This document shows positions 1 through 6,899 of a stretch of 7,369 bases of DNA, piece by piece; position 1 is the first letter of the stretch, and each line of letters starts with the position of its first letter. Source of the DNA: Desulfuromonadaceae bacterium UBA2294 (lineage in GTDB: Bacteria > Desulfobacterota > Desulfuromonadia > Desulfuromonadales > UBA2294); NCBI GenBank assembly GCA_002345625.1, contig DDWE01000028.1, positions 150-7,518 on the forward strand. The letters are read 5' to 3'. A program made the position numbers and the translations under genes. The notes under the pieces are model-generated. The model searched no databases. It worked only from the letters and a program-made list of their open reading frames with translations, and was not told where the DNA came from.

Positions 1-1155
1 TTGCGTTTTCGTGCTGTCGAGGCTGATACCGGTAATATCGGCGGCAGCGCTTCGCATGAGTTTATGGTCCTGGCCGACTCCGGTGAGGACGCTATTGTCT
101 CCTGCAACAGTTGCGAATATGCGGCCAATGTCGAGAAGGCCGAGCTCCGCGACCCTCAACCGTCGACACCGCCGGCCAGTCAGGCGTTAACAGAGGTGGC
201 GACTCCCGGCAAGAAGAGTATCGAGGAGGTCTCGGCATTTCTGAAGTGCACACCGCAGCAGATGATCAAGACCCTGATTGTCAGTACCGATAGTGACGAG
301 CAGGTGGCTGTGCTGCTGCGTGGCGACCATGAACTGAATGAAATCAAACTCAGCCGCTACCTCGGCTGCAACGAGCTGGCGCTGGCCGACGAAGAGGTTG
401 TCCAGAAACTGACTGGCGCCCCGGTCGGTTTCGCCGGACCGGTCGGACTTAAATTGCGCCTGATTGCCGACAATGCCGTGCGTGGCATTGCCGATGGCGT
501 GACCGGTGCCAACCGCGCCGATCTGCACTACACCGGCGTGAATCACGGGCGTGACTTTACCGTCACCGAATTCGCTGATTTACGCGAAGCCGTTGCCGGC
601 GATCCCTGCCCGCGCTGCAGCGGTACGCTGGAGGTTTGGCGTGGTATCGAAGTCGGCCACGTGTTCAAACTCGGCACCAAGTATTCCGAAGCCCTCGGGG
701 CCCGGGTGCTCGATGCCGATGGCAAGGAGCGCACCCTGGTCATGGGCTGCTATGGCATCGGAGTCGGTCGCTCCGTCGCCGCCGCCATTGAGCAGAACCA
801 CGATGCCAACGGTATTATCTGGCCGTTGCCCATCGCTCCGTTCCAGGTGCTGATCTGCGTGCTCAACCCCAAGGATGATGCGGTGCGTGAAGCTGCCGAT
901 GCCCTCTATGCCGATCTTTTGGCCAAAGGGGTTGACGTGCTGCTCGATGACCGTGACGAGCGACCAGGGAGCAAGTTTGCCGATGCGGATCTCATCGGAA
1001 TTCCGTTACGGGTCACGGTCGGTGGCCGTGGTCTGAAGGAGGGCGCTTTTGAGCTGCAGTGGCGCGCTGGCGGTGAGCGCGACATGTTGCCGCTAACTGA
1101 CGCAGCAGACACAATTGCCGGTAAAGTGCGCGACGCCCTGAAGGCCTCGGCCTGA
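1..1155 (+). CDS. proS: Prolyl-tRNA synthetase, bacterial type with editing insertion (5'-truncated by window)
   Basis: Cytoplasmic class II aminoacyl-tRNA synthetase that attaches proline to tRNA-Pro using ATP. The reading frame is open from base 1, and the first codon (TTG) is interior: the visible part starts in motif 2 (RFRAVEADTG, then GGSASHEF). About 185 N-terminal residues are missing, judged against a usual length near 570. In visible numbering, residues ~60-185 are the YbaK-like INS domain that in bacterial ProRS hydrolyses Ala-tRNA-Pro (TPGKKSIEEV, MIKTLIV, LRGDHELNE). KRGIEVGH-like RGIEVGHVFKLGTKYSEALG begins at 214. Motif 3 is GCYGIGVGR (249-257). The anticodon-binding domain starts near 279 and includes LLDDRDERPGSKFADAD. 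CxxC pairs at 35-38 and 203-206 flank the INS domain and could bind zinc; that is inference. The gene heads the visible operon, and the DUF4388 gene follows 35 bases later with no terminator between. Identity is near certain. Confidence 0.97.
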   Translation: MRFRAVEADTGNIGGSASHEFMVLADSGEDAIVSCNSCEYAANVEKAELRDPQPSTPPASQALTEVATPGKKSIEEVSAFLKCTPQQMIKTLIVSTDSDEQVAVLLRGDHELNEIKLSRYLGCNELALADEEVVQKLTGAPVGFAGPVGLKLRLIADNAVRGIADGVTGANRADLHYTGVNHGRDFTVTEFADLREAVAGDPCPRCSGTLEVWRGIEVGHVFKLGTKYSEALGARVLDADGKERTLVMGCYGIGVGRSVAAAIEQNHDANGIIWPLPIAPFQVLICVLNPKDDAVREAADALYADLLAKGVDVLLDDRDERPGSKFADADLIGIPLRVTVGGRGLKEGAFELQWRAGGERDMLPLTDAADTIAGKVRDALKASA

Positions 1156-1190
1156 GTTTTCCCTTTGCCTAACAAGGAAACGAGTTTTTC

Positions 1191-2417
1191 ATGAGTGATC
1201 AGGTTATCGACAGCAGTGGACGGGTGGCACTGCCATCGCCGGTTATGGCCGCGCTGGGCGCCCGGCGTATGGCGATTTCGTCCTTCTCGCCGCATCACGT
1301 CCTGCTCGGTAGCAGCGAAGGGGTGACCGCCTCGGTCGCCGGCCGGCTCGGCGACGTGACGGTGACCGATCTGCTCTCCTTCTACAATATGTTCCGCAAA
1401 AGTGGTTGCCTGTTCTTTACCCTCAAAGGGGGGAACAAGGAGCTCTATTTTCAGGATGGTGAAATTGTTTACGCCCAGAGCACCTTGTCGAGTGAAAACC
1501 TGGCTATGGTGCTGTATGACCTCGGCAAGATCGATCAGGTCATGTTGAAGAAAATGCAGGATATCGGTCTGGCCAAATCGGCTGCCGGCAAGGTGCTGGT
1601 CGAAAAGGGGCTGATTACTCCGAAAGATCTCTGGTTTGCCGCCCGGCAGCAGGTTGAGACGGTGGTCTATAATCTGTTCTCTTTTTCCGAAGGGAGTTTC
1701 TGCTTTCTTTCCGTCAAACCCGACCAGGAAAAAGTCGTCCGCTTGTCGATGAATACCCAGAACCTGATCATGGAGGGGTTGCGTCGCGTTGATGAGCGCG
1801 CCCTCTACATGCGCGATATCCGTTCTCTCGATACCGTGCCGGTGCTGTGTGATCAGCGCGGCCAGAAGCTATCGGATGAAGAGCAGTTGCTGATCGGTTT
1901 GATTCGCGAGTCGGAGATCAACGTGCGTGAACTGCTACGCCGTTCAGGTCTCGGCGAATTTGAAGCGCTGCGCAACGTCCACCAGCTGCTGCGCAAGAAA
2001 GTGATGATTCTCGAAGATCCGATCATCGCCGAGGTTGAAGGCGACCTGGGTGATCTGATCGCCATCTTCAACGGCGCCTTCGTCTCGTTGACCCGGCAGA
2101 TCACCGTCATTGAGACCACCTTCCTCGAAGAGGTGCAACTGTTCATCCGCGATCTGCCGCCGCCATATTCTTATGTTTTTCGCGATGTCAATGTGCGCGA
2201 CAACGGCTCGGTCGATGCCGGTCGGGTGATGGCCAACCTCGACGGTCTCGAAGAGGGGGACAAGAAGCGCCTGCTCGCCGATGCCTTAAGCGAAGTGGTC
2301 TACATGGAGTGTATTGTGGCCCGCGAAAAGCTGCCGACCGAAGAGTCGAACGAGCTGATCAAGCGGGTACAGAAAATCTCTGAGCGGGTCAAAGCGCTCG
2401 TCGGGAGGAGTGAATGA
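1191..2417 (+). CDS. DUF4388 (PATAN) domain protein with AbrB-like N-terminus and winged-helix-like segment
   Basis: A 408-residue protein of unknown function, with no signal peptide or membrane segment, so probably cytoplasmic. Residues 5-40 (VIDSSGRVALPSPVMAALGA) resemble the strand-turn of AbrB/MraZ-type swapped-hairpin domains. Residues ~50-200 are a PATAN/DUF4388 domain: GRLGDVTVTDLLSFY, SGCLFFTLKGGNKELYFQDGEIVYA in two parts, and the typical closing TQNLIMEGLRRVDE (189-202). A segment near 130-160 (KVLVEKGLITPKDLWFAARQ) belongs to the same domain. Residues ~228-275 read as a winged helix-turn-helix (INVRELLRRSGLGEFEALRN). The tail (280-408) looks helical and has no family I recognise. 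PATAN proteins are common in deltaproteobacteria and are linked to signalling and gliding regulation in other systems; this one's role is unknown. The ATG at 1191 has an AAGGA at 1174-1178, a rather long 12-base spacing. Its TGA overlaps the pyrF ATG (ATGA), which points to coupled translation. Confidence 0.88.
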   Translation: MSDQVIDSSGRVALPSPVMAALGARRMAISSFSPHHVLLGSSEGVTASVAGRLGDVTVTDLLSFYNMFRKSGCLFFTLKGGNKELYFQDGEIVYAQSTLSSENLAMVLYDLGKIDQVMLKKMQDIGLAKSAAGKVLVEKGLITPKDLWFAARQQVETVVYNLFSFSEGSFCFLSVKPDQEKVVRLSMNTQNLIMEGLRRVDERALYMRDIRSLDTVPVLCDQRGQKLSDEEQLLIGLIRESEINVRELLRRSGLGEFEALRNVHQLLRKKVMILEDPIIAEVEGDLGDLIAIFNGAFVSLTRQITVIETTFLEEVQLFIRDLPPPYSYVFRDVNVRDNGSVDAGRVMANLDGLEEGDKKRLLADALSEVVYMECIVAREKLPTEESNELIKRVQKISERVKALVGRSE

Positions 2418-3145
2418 GCGACACCGCCAGAAAACACCTGATCTTTGCCCTGGATGTCGACAGCTTCGAGGAGGCCGAAGGCTGGGTCAAGCAGTTGCAT
2501 GACAAGGTCGGCATGTTCAAGGTCGGCAAGCAGCTGTTCACCCGCTGTGGCCCGGAGATTGTGCACATGATCCGCGCCGAGGGGGGCGAGGTGTTCCTCG
2601 ACCTGAAATATCACGATATCCCGAACACTGTTGCCATGGCCGGGGTCGAAGCCTGTCGTCTCGGCGCCCGGATGTTCAACGTTCACGCCCTCGGCGGCCT
2701 GGAGATGATGCAGACCACCGTCGCCGCAGCCAACGAGTGGTGCGGGCAGAACAACGTGCCCCGACCGATCCTGCTGGCGGTGACCATCCTCACTTCGTCG
2801 ACGGAAGAGACCCTGCGTCAGGTCGGTATCGACCGGCCGGTAACCGAGATGGTGCCGCGTCTCGCCGCTTTGGCCAAACAGGCCGGGTTCGACGGAGTCG
2901 TCGCCTCGCCAAAAGAGGTCGGTCTGATCCGCGCCGCCTGCGGCCCCGATTTTCTCATTGTCACCCCCGGTGTGCGGCCGAGCTTTGCCGCCGCCAACGA
3001 CCAGAAGCGGGTCATGACTCCGGCCGACGCCATTGCCGCCGGTGCCAGCTATCTGGTCATCGGTCGGCCGATCTCTGCCGCCGCCGATCCGGTCGCTGCC
3101 GCCGATGCCATCCTGGCCGAAATTGCCGGCGCGCTCCCCCGCTGA
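2414..3145 (+). CDS. pyrF: Orotidine-5'-phosphate decarboxylase
   Basis: Cytoplasmic enzyme that decarboxylates OMP to UMP, the last step of de novo UMP synthesis. The 243 residues match the usual length of the bacterial type 1 family. Visible active-site elements are the first-strand FALDVDS (Asp14), KVGKQLF (Lys36 region), the catalytic D-x-K-x-x-D motif FLDLKYHDIPNTV (Asp63, Lys65, Asp68), the phosphate-loop element TPGVRP (184-189) and VIGRPI with Arg218. Start choice is clear: GGGAGGAG at 2403-2410 lies just upstream of ATG 2414, which overlaps the previous stop by four bases. The stop overlaps the rlmB start by one base. The gene therefore sits in the proS-DUF4388-pyrF-rlmB operon and is likely co-translated with both neighbours. 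No pyrimidine attenuator is visible next to it. Confidence 0.97.
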   Translation: MSDTARKHLIFALDVDSFEEAEGWVKQLHDKVGMFKVGKQLFTRCGPEIVHMIRAEGGEVFLDLKYHDIPNTVAMAGVEACRLGARMFNVHALGGLEMMQTTVAAANEWCGQNNVPRPILLAVTILTSSTEETLRQVGIDRPVTEMVPRLAALAKQAGFDGVVASPKEVGLIRAACGPDFLIVTPGVRPSFAAANDQKRVMTPADAIAAGASYLVIGRPISAAADPVAAADAILAEIAGALPR

Positions 3146-3903
3146 TGGACGATTTTCTTTACGGAATCAACACGGTCTTCGAAGCCCTCTCCGGTACCGG
3201 GCGCAAACCGCTCGAGCTGTTTCTTTCCCGCGATGTCCGTTCGCCGCGCATCGACGAACTACAGGCTTTGGCCAAACAGCAGGTGGTGCCGATCCGCGCC
3301 CGGGAACGGCGTGATCTCGACCGCCTCGCCGGCCACGGTCATCATCAGGGGGTGCTGCTGCGTATCGAGCCCTTTGCCTACACTGATCTCGATGATCTGC
3401 TGCAAATCTGGCGCGCCTCCAATCGCCCGGCCTTCTTCCTGCTCCTCGACAGCATTACCGATCCGCACAACTTCGGCGCCATATTGCGCAGCGCCGAGGT
3501 CGCCGGCTGTCAGGGTGTCATCGTCGCCAGCGACCGCGCCTGCCCGGTGACTCCGGTGGTGGAAAAGACCGCCGCTGGCGCTCTGGCCCATTTACCTTTG
3601 TGTCAGGTGGTCAACCTCTCCCGCACCCTTGAACAGCTCAAGGAGGCCGGCATCTGGTGCTACGGTCTCGCCGGTGACGAGGGCTCACAGCCGCTGTTTA
3701 CAACCGATCTCTCTGGCAACATCGCTCTGGTGGTCGGTAGCGAAGGCGAGGGGATGCGCCCGAACATCCGCAAGCACTGCGACGGCCTGCTCGCCATCCC
3801 TATGCACGGCAACCTTTCCTCGCTCAATGCTTCGGTAGCGGCGGGGATCGCGTTGTTTGAGGTGGTGCGACAGGGTGCAGCGGTTTTTTCGCAAGAACAG
3901 TGA
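3145..3903 (+). CDS. rlmB: 23S rRNA (guanosine-2'-O)-methyltransferase RlmB, SpoU/TrmH family
   Basis: SPOUT-fold methyltransferase expected to use S-adenosylmethionine to 2'-O-methylate a guanosine of 23S rRNA (G2251 in E. coli numbering). The 252 residues fit the family. Residues 1-75 are the substrate-binding L30e-like domain opening YGINTVFEAL, which is typical of RlmB. The catalytic domain follows: motif 1 LDSITDPHNFGAILRSAE (101-118, Asn109 and Arg115), motif 2 LVVGSEGEGM (195-204) and the knot motif 3 IPMHGNLSSLNASVA (218-232, Asn228). ATG 3145 was chosen over the longer upstream reading because the family begins at YGIN and the ATG overlaps the pyrF stop as TGATG. No Shine-Dalgarno precedes this ATG (the upstream bases are C-rich), so initiation probably depends on ribosomes finishing pyrF. 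RlmB is the best call; a related TrmH-family target is possible. Confidence 0.94.
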   Translation: MDDFLYGINTVFEALSGTGRKPLELFLSRDVRSPRIDELQALAKQQVVPIRARERRDLDRLAGHGHHQGVLLRIEPFAYTDLDDLLQIWRASNRPAFFLLLDSITDPHNFGAILRSAEVAGCQGVIVASDRACPVTPVVEKTAAGALAHLPLCQVVNLSRTLEQLKEAGIWCYGLAGDEGSQPLFTTDLSGNIALVVGSEGEGMRPNIRKHCDGLLAIPMHGNLSSLNASVAAGIALFEVVRQGAAVFSQEQ

Positions 3904-3970
3904 CTCTCCTTTTGCTAAGTCTTGATTAAACAGAAACGGCATAAACAACTCGCAGTAACGGGAGGCGTCT

Positions 3971-5032
3971 ATGACGATTCACCATCGGCCGATTGATCAA
4001 CGGATTGACTGGTTACTCGATCTGGCACGGCGGCATACGGCGGAATTCCGCAGCCCTGAAGCCTGCCTGGCCCGTGACCTCTATCGGGCATCACATCCGA
4101 CGGCGATCATGGTCCTTAAGTGCATGGATGGGCGGATCAATATCCCGGTGGTCACCAACACGCCGCCGGGGATTATCCAGCCGTTTCGTAATCTGGGTGG
4201 CATGTTCGACCTCGGGTGGCCGCATCTGGGCGAAGTGCTGGCCAGCCATATTCAGCGCATGGTGGCCGACGGTCGTCGGGTGCTGATCTTTATCACCTAT
4301 CACTTTTCCCGTGGTGACACCAAGCGCGGTTGCGCCGGGTTCGGTTACGATACCGAGCGTGCCCTCGCCCACACCAGCGCCATTAAGCAGCAGGCCGAAC
4401 AGATCTTCGGCAGCCGGCGCAGTACCGTCTATCCACTGATCTGCGGCTTTGAAACTGACGAAGATGCCCTGTTGCTGCACGGAGTCGACAATCAGGTGCT
4501 CGATTTGTCGACCATCACTCCGAAGCAGGCGGTCAGCCTTGATCAGCGACTCTCCGCCCTCTACCCTGATATGCCGGAGCAGATGCATGCCGACCTGTTG
4601 CGTCTGTTGCGCGGCAATCTGCAATGGATCAGCCAGGTGCGCCAGACCTGCCGTCTGCTCGAATTCGAACATCGCGAATGGATGATCTGCCTGGGGCGTG
4701 GGTTCGATTTTCTCCATACCCCCAACCTCGCCTTGATTATCGGCCCCTACAGCCCTGATCTGGCCGACCCGATCCGCAAAGCAGCGGCGATCATCGAGTC
4801 GAATATGGGTTCGAAGCGCATCCCGGATGATGGTTTTCTGTTGTTTGCCTCGGTCCCCTACGATGAAATCGGTGTTGATCAGGCGCGGGCCGAGTTGAAA
4901 TCCCGCTTTCTGGCTGATTACGCCGCAGAGGTGATCCGTAGCGATTTTCCGAGGCTGGCCGAGAAGATGCACCGCAAAACCGCCATCCTCTCCTGGCGCT
5001 CACGCGAGCTGGAAATTCTGCCGCCCAAATAA
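3971..5032 (+). CDS. CsoSCA-like carbonic anhydrase, not next to any carboxysome gene
   Basis: A 353-residue soluble protein that I recognise as similar to the carboxysome shell carbonic anhydrase CsoSCA, a divergent beta-type zinc enzyme that interconverts CO2 and bicarbonate. Residues 50-56 (KCMDGRI) give the Cys-x-Asp-x-Arg motif (Cys51, Asp53, Arg55). Residues 109-122 (TYHFSRGDTKRGCA) give His111 and Cys121, matching the CsoSCA pattern YHFS...D...GCA..G....RA. GFETDEDALLLHGVD (159-173) matches its G-x-D/E-T-D-x-DA-x-x-x-H segment. Predicted zinc ligands are Cys51, His111 and Cys121, with Asp53-Arg55 as the catalytic pair. Residues ~230-353 (FDFLHTPNLALIIGPY onwards) resemble the CsoSCA C-terminal domain, known there as a degenerate second copy of the fold. 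The protein is shorter than CsoSCA (about 500 residues) and lacks its long N-terminal extension, which suggests it does not bind RuBisCO or a shell. GGGAGG at 3960-3965 sets the ATG at 3971. The 67-base gap after rlmB shows no terminator, so it may be a distal member of that operon. Fold assignment is fairly sure; catalytic activity is inferred. Confidence 0.72.
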   Translation: MTIHHRPIDQRIDWLLDLARRHTAEFRSPEACLARDLYRASHPTAIMVLKCMDGRINIPVVTNTPPGIIQPFRNLGGMFDLGWPHLGEVLASHIQRMVADGRRVLIFITYHFSRGDTKRGCAGFGYDTERALAHTSAIKQQAEQIFGSRRSTVYPLICGFETDEDALLLHGVDNQVLDLSTITPKQAVSLDQRLSALYPDMPEQMHADLLRLLRGNLQWISQVRQTCRLLEFEHREWMICLGRGFDFLHTPNLALIIGPYSPDLADPIRKAAAIIESNMGSKRIPDDGFLLFASVPYDEIGVDQARAELKSRFLADYAAEVIRSDFPRLAEKMHRKTAILSWRSRELEILPPK

Positions 5033-5160
5033 GTGCCAGAGGGGGCTGCTTGTGGCGGAAGCACGATCTGTATCAGTACGCAAAACACCACAGACTATGG
5101 CCTGACCATTCCGGCCGCCACACGGCGCGTTCCTGTTGCCAAGCATTGGGCCTTGTTCAG
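5033..5160 (+). other. Non-coding stretch before terminator, with long-range inverted repeat
   Basis: These 128 bases between the CsoSCA-like gene and its terminator hold no convincing gene. TGTGGCGG at 5051-5058 is perfectly complementary to CCGCCACA at 5115-5122, so an 8-bp helix could close a loop of 56 bases. A competing small hairpin GCCG/CGGC lies at 5114-5126. It may be a plain 3' UTR or part of a structured RNA ending at the terminator. No riboswitch class I know fits. Confidence 0.3.
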
Positions 5161-5195
5161 GAGTCGTACTGCGTAAACAGTGCGACTCTTTTTTT
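5161..5195 (+). terminator. Rho-independent terminator
   Basis: An 11-bp stem, GAGTCGTACTG (5161-5171) with CAGTGCGACTC (5178-5188), has one U-G pair and a six-base loop CGTAAA, and is followed at once by seven T (5189-5195). This is a textbook intrinsic terminator. It ends transcription from the CsoSCA-like gene, and possibly from the whole upstream operon. It also separates gapN into its own transcription unit and argues against any gapN start upstream of it. Confidence 0.93.
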
Positions 5196-5261
5196 GTTTC
5201 TGCCACTCCTGCGCTGCAAAGGTGGCGACTGGTGATAGTATTGGATTCCTCTTATGCCAGT

Positions 5262-5266
5262 GGAGG
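5262..5266 (+). promoter_or_regulatory. Shine-Dalgarno that sets the gapN start
   Basis: GGAGG lies seven bases before ATG 5274. It picks this start over the in-frame ATG at 5136, which lies upstream of the terminator, and over ATG 5295, which has only a weak AGGG. A weak promoter-like pair, CTGCAA (5214-5219) and TAGTAT (5236-5241) with 16-base spacing, lies upstream but matches consensus poorly, so the gapN promoter is not firmly located. Confidence 0.75.
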
Positions 5267-5273
5267 ATCACAT

Positions 5274-6899
5274 ATGCAACGAGTTCAGGGTGCTATGAGC
5301 GTATTCCCGAAAAACTTGGAGTCCATTCCTGAGCCGTGGCAATTGCCGCGGCAGGATTTGCGTTCCTGTTTGATTAATGGCGAGCTGCGGCAGTGGGACG
5401 GACCGTGTCAGCAGGTAACTTCGCCGATCTGTCTGTCCGGGCCACAGGGGGCGCAGCGCATCCCCCTCGGCAGCTTCCCTCTGCTCGACGCCACGACCGC
5501 GCTTGATGCCCTGACGGCGGCCGTTAAAGCCTATGATCATGGCCGTGGTGACTGGCCGACGCTGTCGGTTGCCGAGCGGATCAGTCATGTAGCGGCCTTT
5601 AACGCCCGGTTGCGCGCCTGTCGCACCGAGGTTGTGCGTTTACTGATGTGGGAGATCGGCAAAAGCCTGGTTGATGCGCAGAAGGAGTTTGATCGCACGG
5701 TTACGTACATCGATGACACCATTGATGCCCTTAAGGATCTCGACCGTACCGGTTCGCGGTTCACCATCGTCGATGGCATCATCGGTCAGATTCGCCGGGC
5801 ACCACTCGGGGTGGCTCTGTGTATGGGGCCGTTCAACTACCCCCTCAATGAGACCTTGACCACTCTTATTCCCGCTCTGATCATGGGGAACACGTCGGTG
5901 TTCAAGCCGCCACGACATGGCGTTCTGTTGTTTGCTCCTTTACTGGAGGCGTTCCGCGACAGTTTCCCGCCGGGGGTGGTCAATGCCATATTTGGCGCCG
6001 GACGTACCATTATCCCACCATTGATGGCCAGCGGCGAGGTCGATGTCTTCGCTTTTATCGGCACAAGCGGCGCCGCTGATTCCCTGCAGAAGGTCCATCC
6101 ACGGCCGCATCGCCTGCGCCTGGTCCTCGGGCTGGAGGCAAAGAACCCGGCGATTGTGCTCCCTGACGCCGATCTTGATCAGGCGGTGCGGGAGTGTGTC
6201 GCCGGCGCCTTGTCATTTAATGGTCAACGTTGCACGGCATTGAAAATTATCTTTGTTCATAAGGCAGTGGCTGAACCGTTCGTTGCGGCACTGGCCGCTG
6301 CGGTCGCGGCCTTGCCCGGCGGCTTGCCCTGGGATGCAGGGGTGGCGATCACGCCACTGCCTGAAGAAGGGAAGCCTGAGATATTGAGTGAAATGATTGC
6401 TGATGCGGTTGCAAAAGGCGCACGGGTCGTCAATGCCGATGGTGGTGCGACCGAGAAGACGCTGTTTACGCCAGCAGTGGTCTATCCGGTCACAGCAGAG
6501 ATGCGGCTTTATGAGGAAGAGCAGTTCGGACCGGTCATGCCGGTGGTGACTTTCAGCGATGTTTCTGAACCGATCAACTATATGACCGCGTCCTGCTACG
6601 GACAGCAGGTGAGCCTGTTTGGTCGTGATCCGGTGACGATGGCGAGACTGATTGACCCACTGGTCAACCAGGTGTCACGGGTCAATCTCAACAGCCAGTG
6701 TCAGCGCGGGCCGGATGTCTTTCCGTTTACCGGGCGCAAGGATTCGGCGGTGGCGACGCTGTCGGTCAGTGATGCACTGCGTGCCTTCTCGATTCGTACG
6801 CTGGTTGCAACCAGGGAGAATGAAGCCAACAAGACGTTGTTGCGGGAGATTGTGCACGAACGACACAGTAATTTTTTGTCGACCGATTATCTGTTCTAG
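5274..6899 (+). CDS. gapN: NADP-dependent non-phosphorylating glyceraldehyde-3-phosphate dehydrogenase-like (aldehyde dehydrogenase superfamily)
   Basis: Soluble aldehyde dehydrogenase of 541 residues, most like GapN, which oxidises glyceraldehyde-3-phosphate directly to 3-phosphoglycerate and makes NADPH without ATP. Elements visible: GPFNYP (185-190, the Asn-Tyr pair used by GapN), VFKPP with Lys211, FIGTSG (261-266) of the Rossmann fold, FNGQRCTALK with catalytic Cys320 preceded by Arg319, EEQFGP (415-420), and QRGPDVFPFTGRKDS (477-491), a GapN signature whose Arg478 corresponds to a substrate-phosphate contact. The usual ELGGK motif is replaced by LGLEAKN: the position of the general-base Glu is Gly286 and a Glu appears two residues later (Glu288). 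The protein is about 65 residues longer than classical 475-residue GapN, with roughly half the excess at each end; the C-terminus ends in LSTDYLF. It is probably a single-gene unit behind the 5161-5195 terminator. Superfamily is certain; substrate is likely but inferred. Confidence 0.85.
   Translation: MQRVQGAMSVFPKNLESIPEPWQLPRQDLRSCLINGELRQWDGPCQQVTSPICLSGPQGAQRIPLGSFPLLDATTALDALTAAVKAYDHGRGDWPTLSVAERISHVAAFNARLRACRTEVVRLLMWEIGKSLVDAQKEFDRTVTYIDDTIDALKDLDRTGSRFTIVDGIIGQIRRAPLGVALCMGPFNYPLNETLTTLIPALIMGNTSVFKPPRHGVLLFAPLLEAFRDSFPPGVVNAIFGAGRTIIPPLMASGEVDVFAFIGTSGAADSLQKVHPRPHRLRLVLGLEAKNPAIVLPDADLDQAVRECVAGALSFNGQRCTALKIIFVHKAVAEPFVAALAAAVAALPGGLPWDAGVAITPLPEEGKPEILSEMIADAVAKGARVVNADGGATEKTLFTPAVVYPVTAEMRLYEEEQFGPVMPVVTFSDVSEPINYMTASCYGQQVSLFGRDPVTMARLIDPLVNQVSRVNLNSQCQRGPDVFPFTGRKDSAVATLSVSDALRAFSIRTLVATRENEANKTLLREIVHERHSNFLSTDYLF

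Noticed and set aside
1..3. TTG at base 1 as a true start of proS
   Set aside because: The frame opens inside motif 2 of the synthetase, so the codon is interior and the gene is cut by the window edge.
2737..3144. Extended rlmB reading upstream of ATG 3145
   Set aside because: The extra residues are an out-of-frame, Arg-rich translation of pyrF, and RlmB proteins begin at the YGIN segment.
4091..4972. Long minus-strand open frame (293 codons) opposite the CsoSCA-like gene
   Set aside because: It is a shadow of a GC-rich gene whose plus-strand protein has clear family motifs; the minus-strand product has none.
5072..5126. GEMM/cyclic-dinucleotide riboswitch suggested by ACGCAAA near 5078
   Set aside because: The other conserved parts of the class (the leading GGUCACGCACAGGGCAAACC-like element and receptor helices) are absent.
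5050..5235. Small plus-strand open frame in the intergenic region before gapN
   Set aside because: It crosses the terminator hairpin, has no Shine-Dalgarno and has no protein-like composition.
5136..5273. Longer gapN reading starting at ATG 5136
   Set aside because: It runs through a strong intrinsic terminator (5161-5195), has no ribosome binding site, and its extra 46 residues resemble nothing in the family. ATG 5274 has a good GGAGG.
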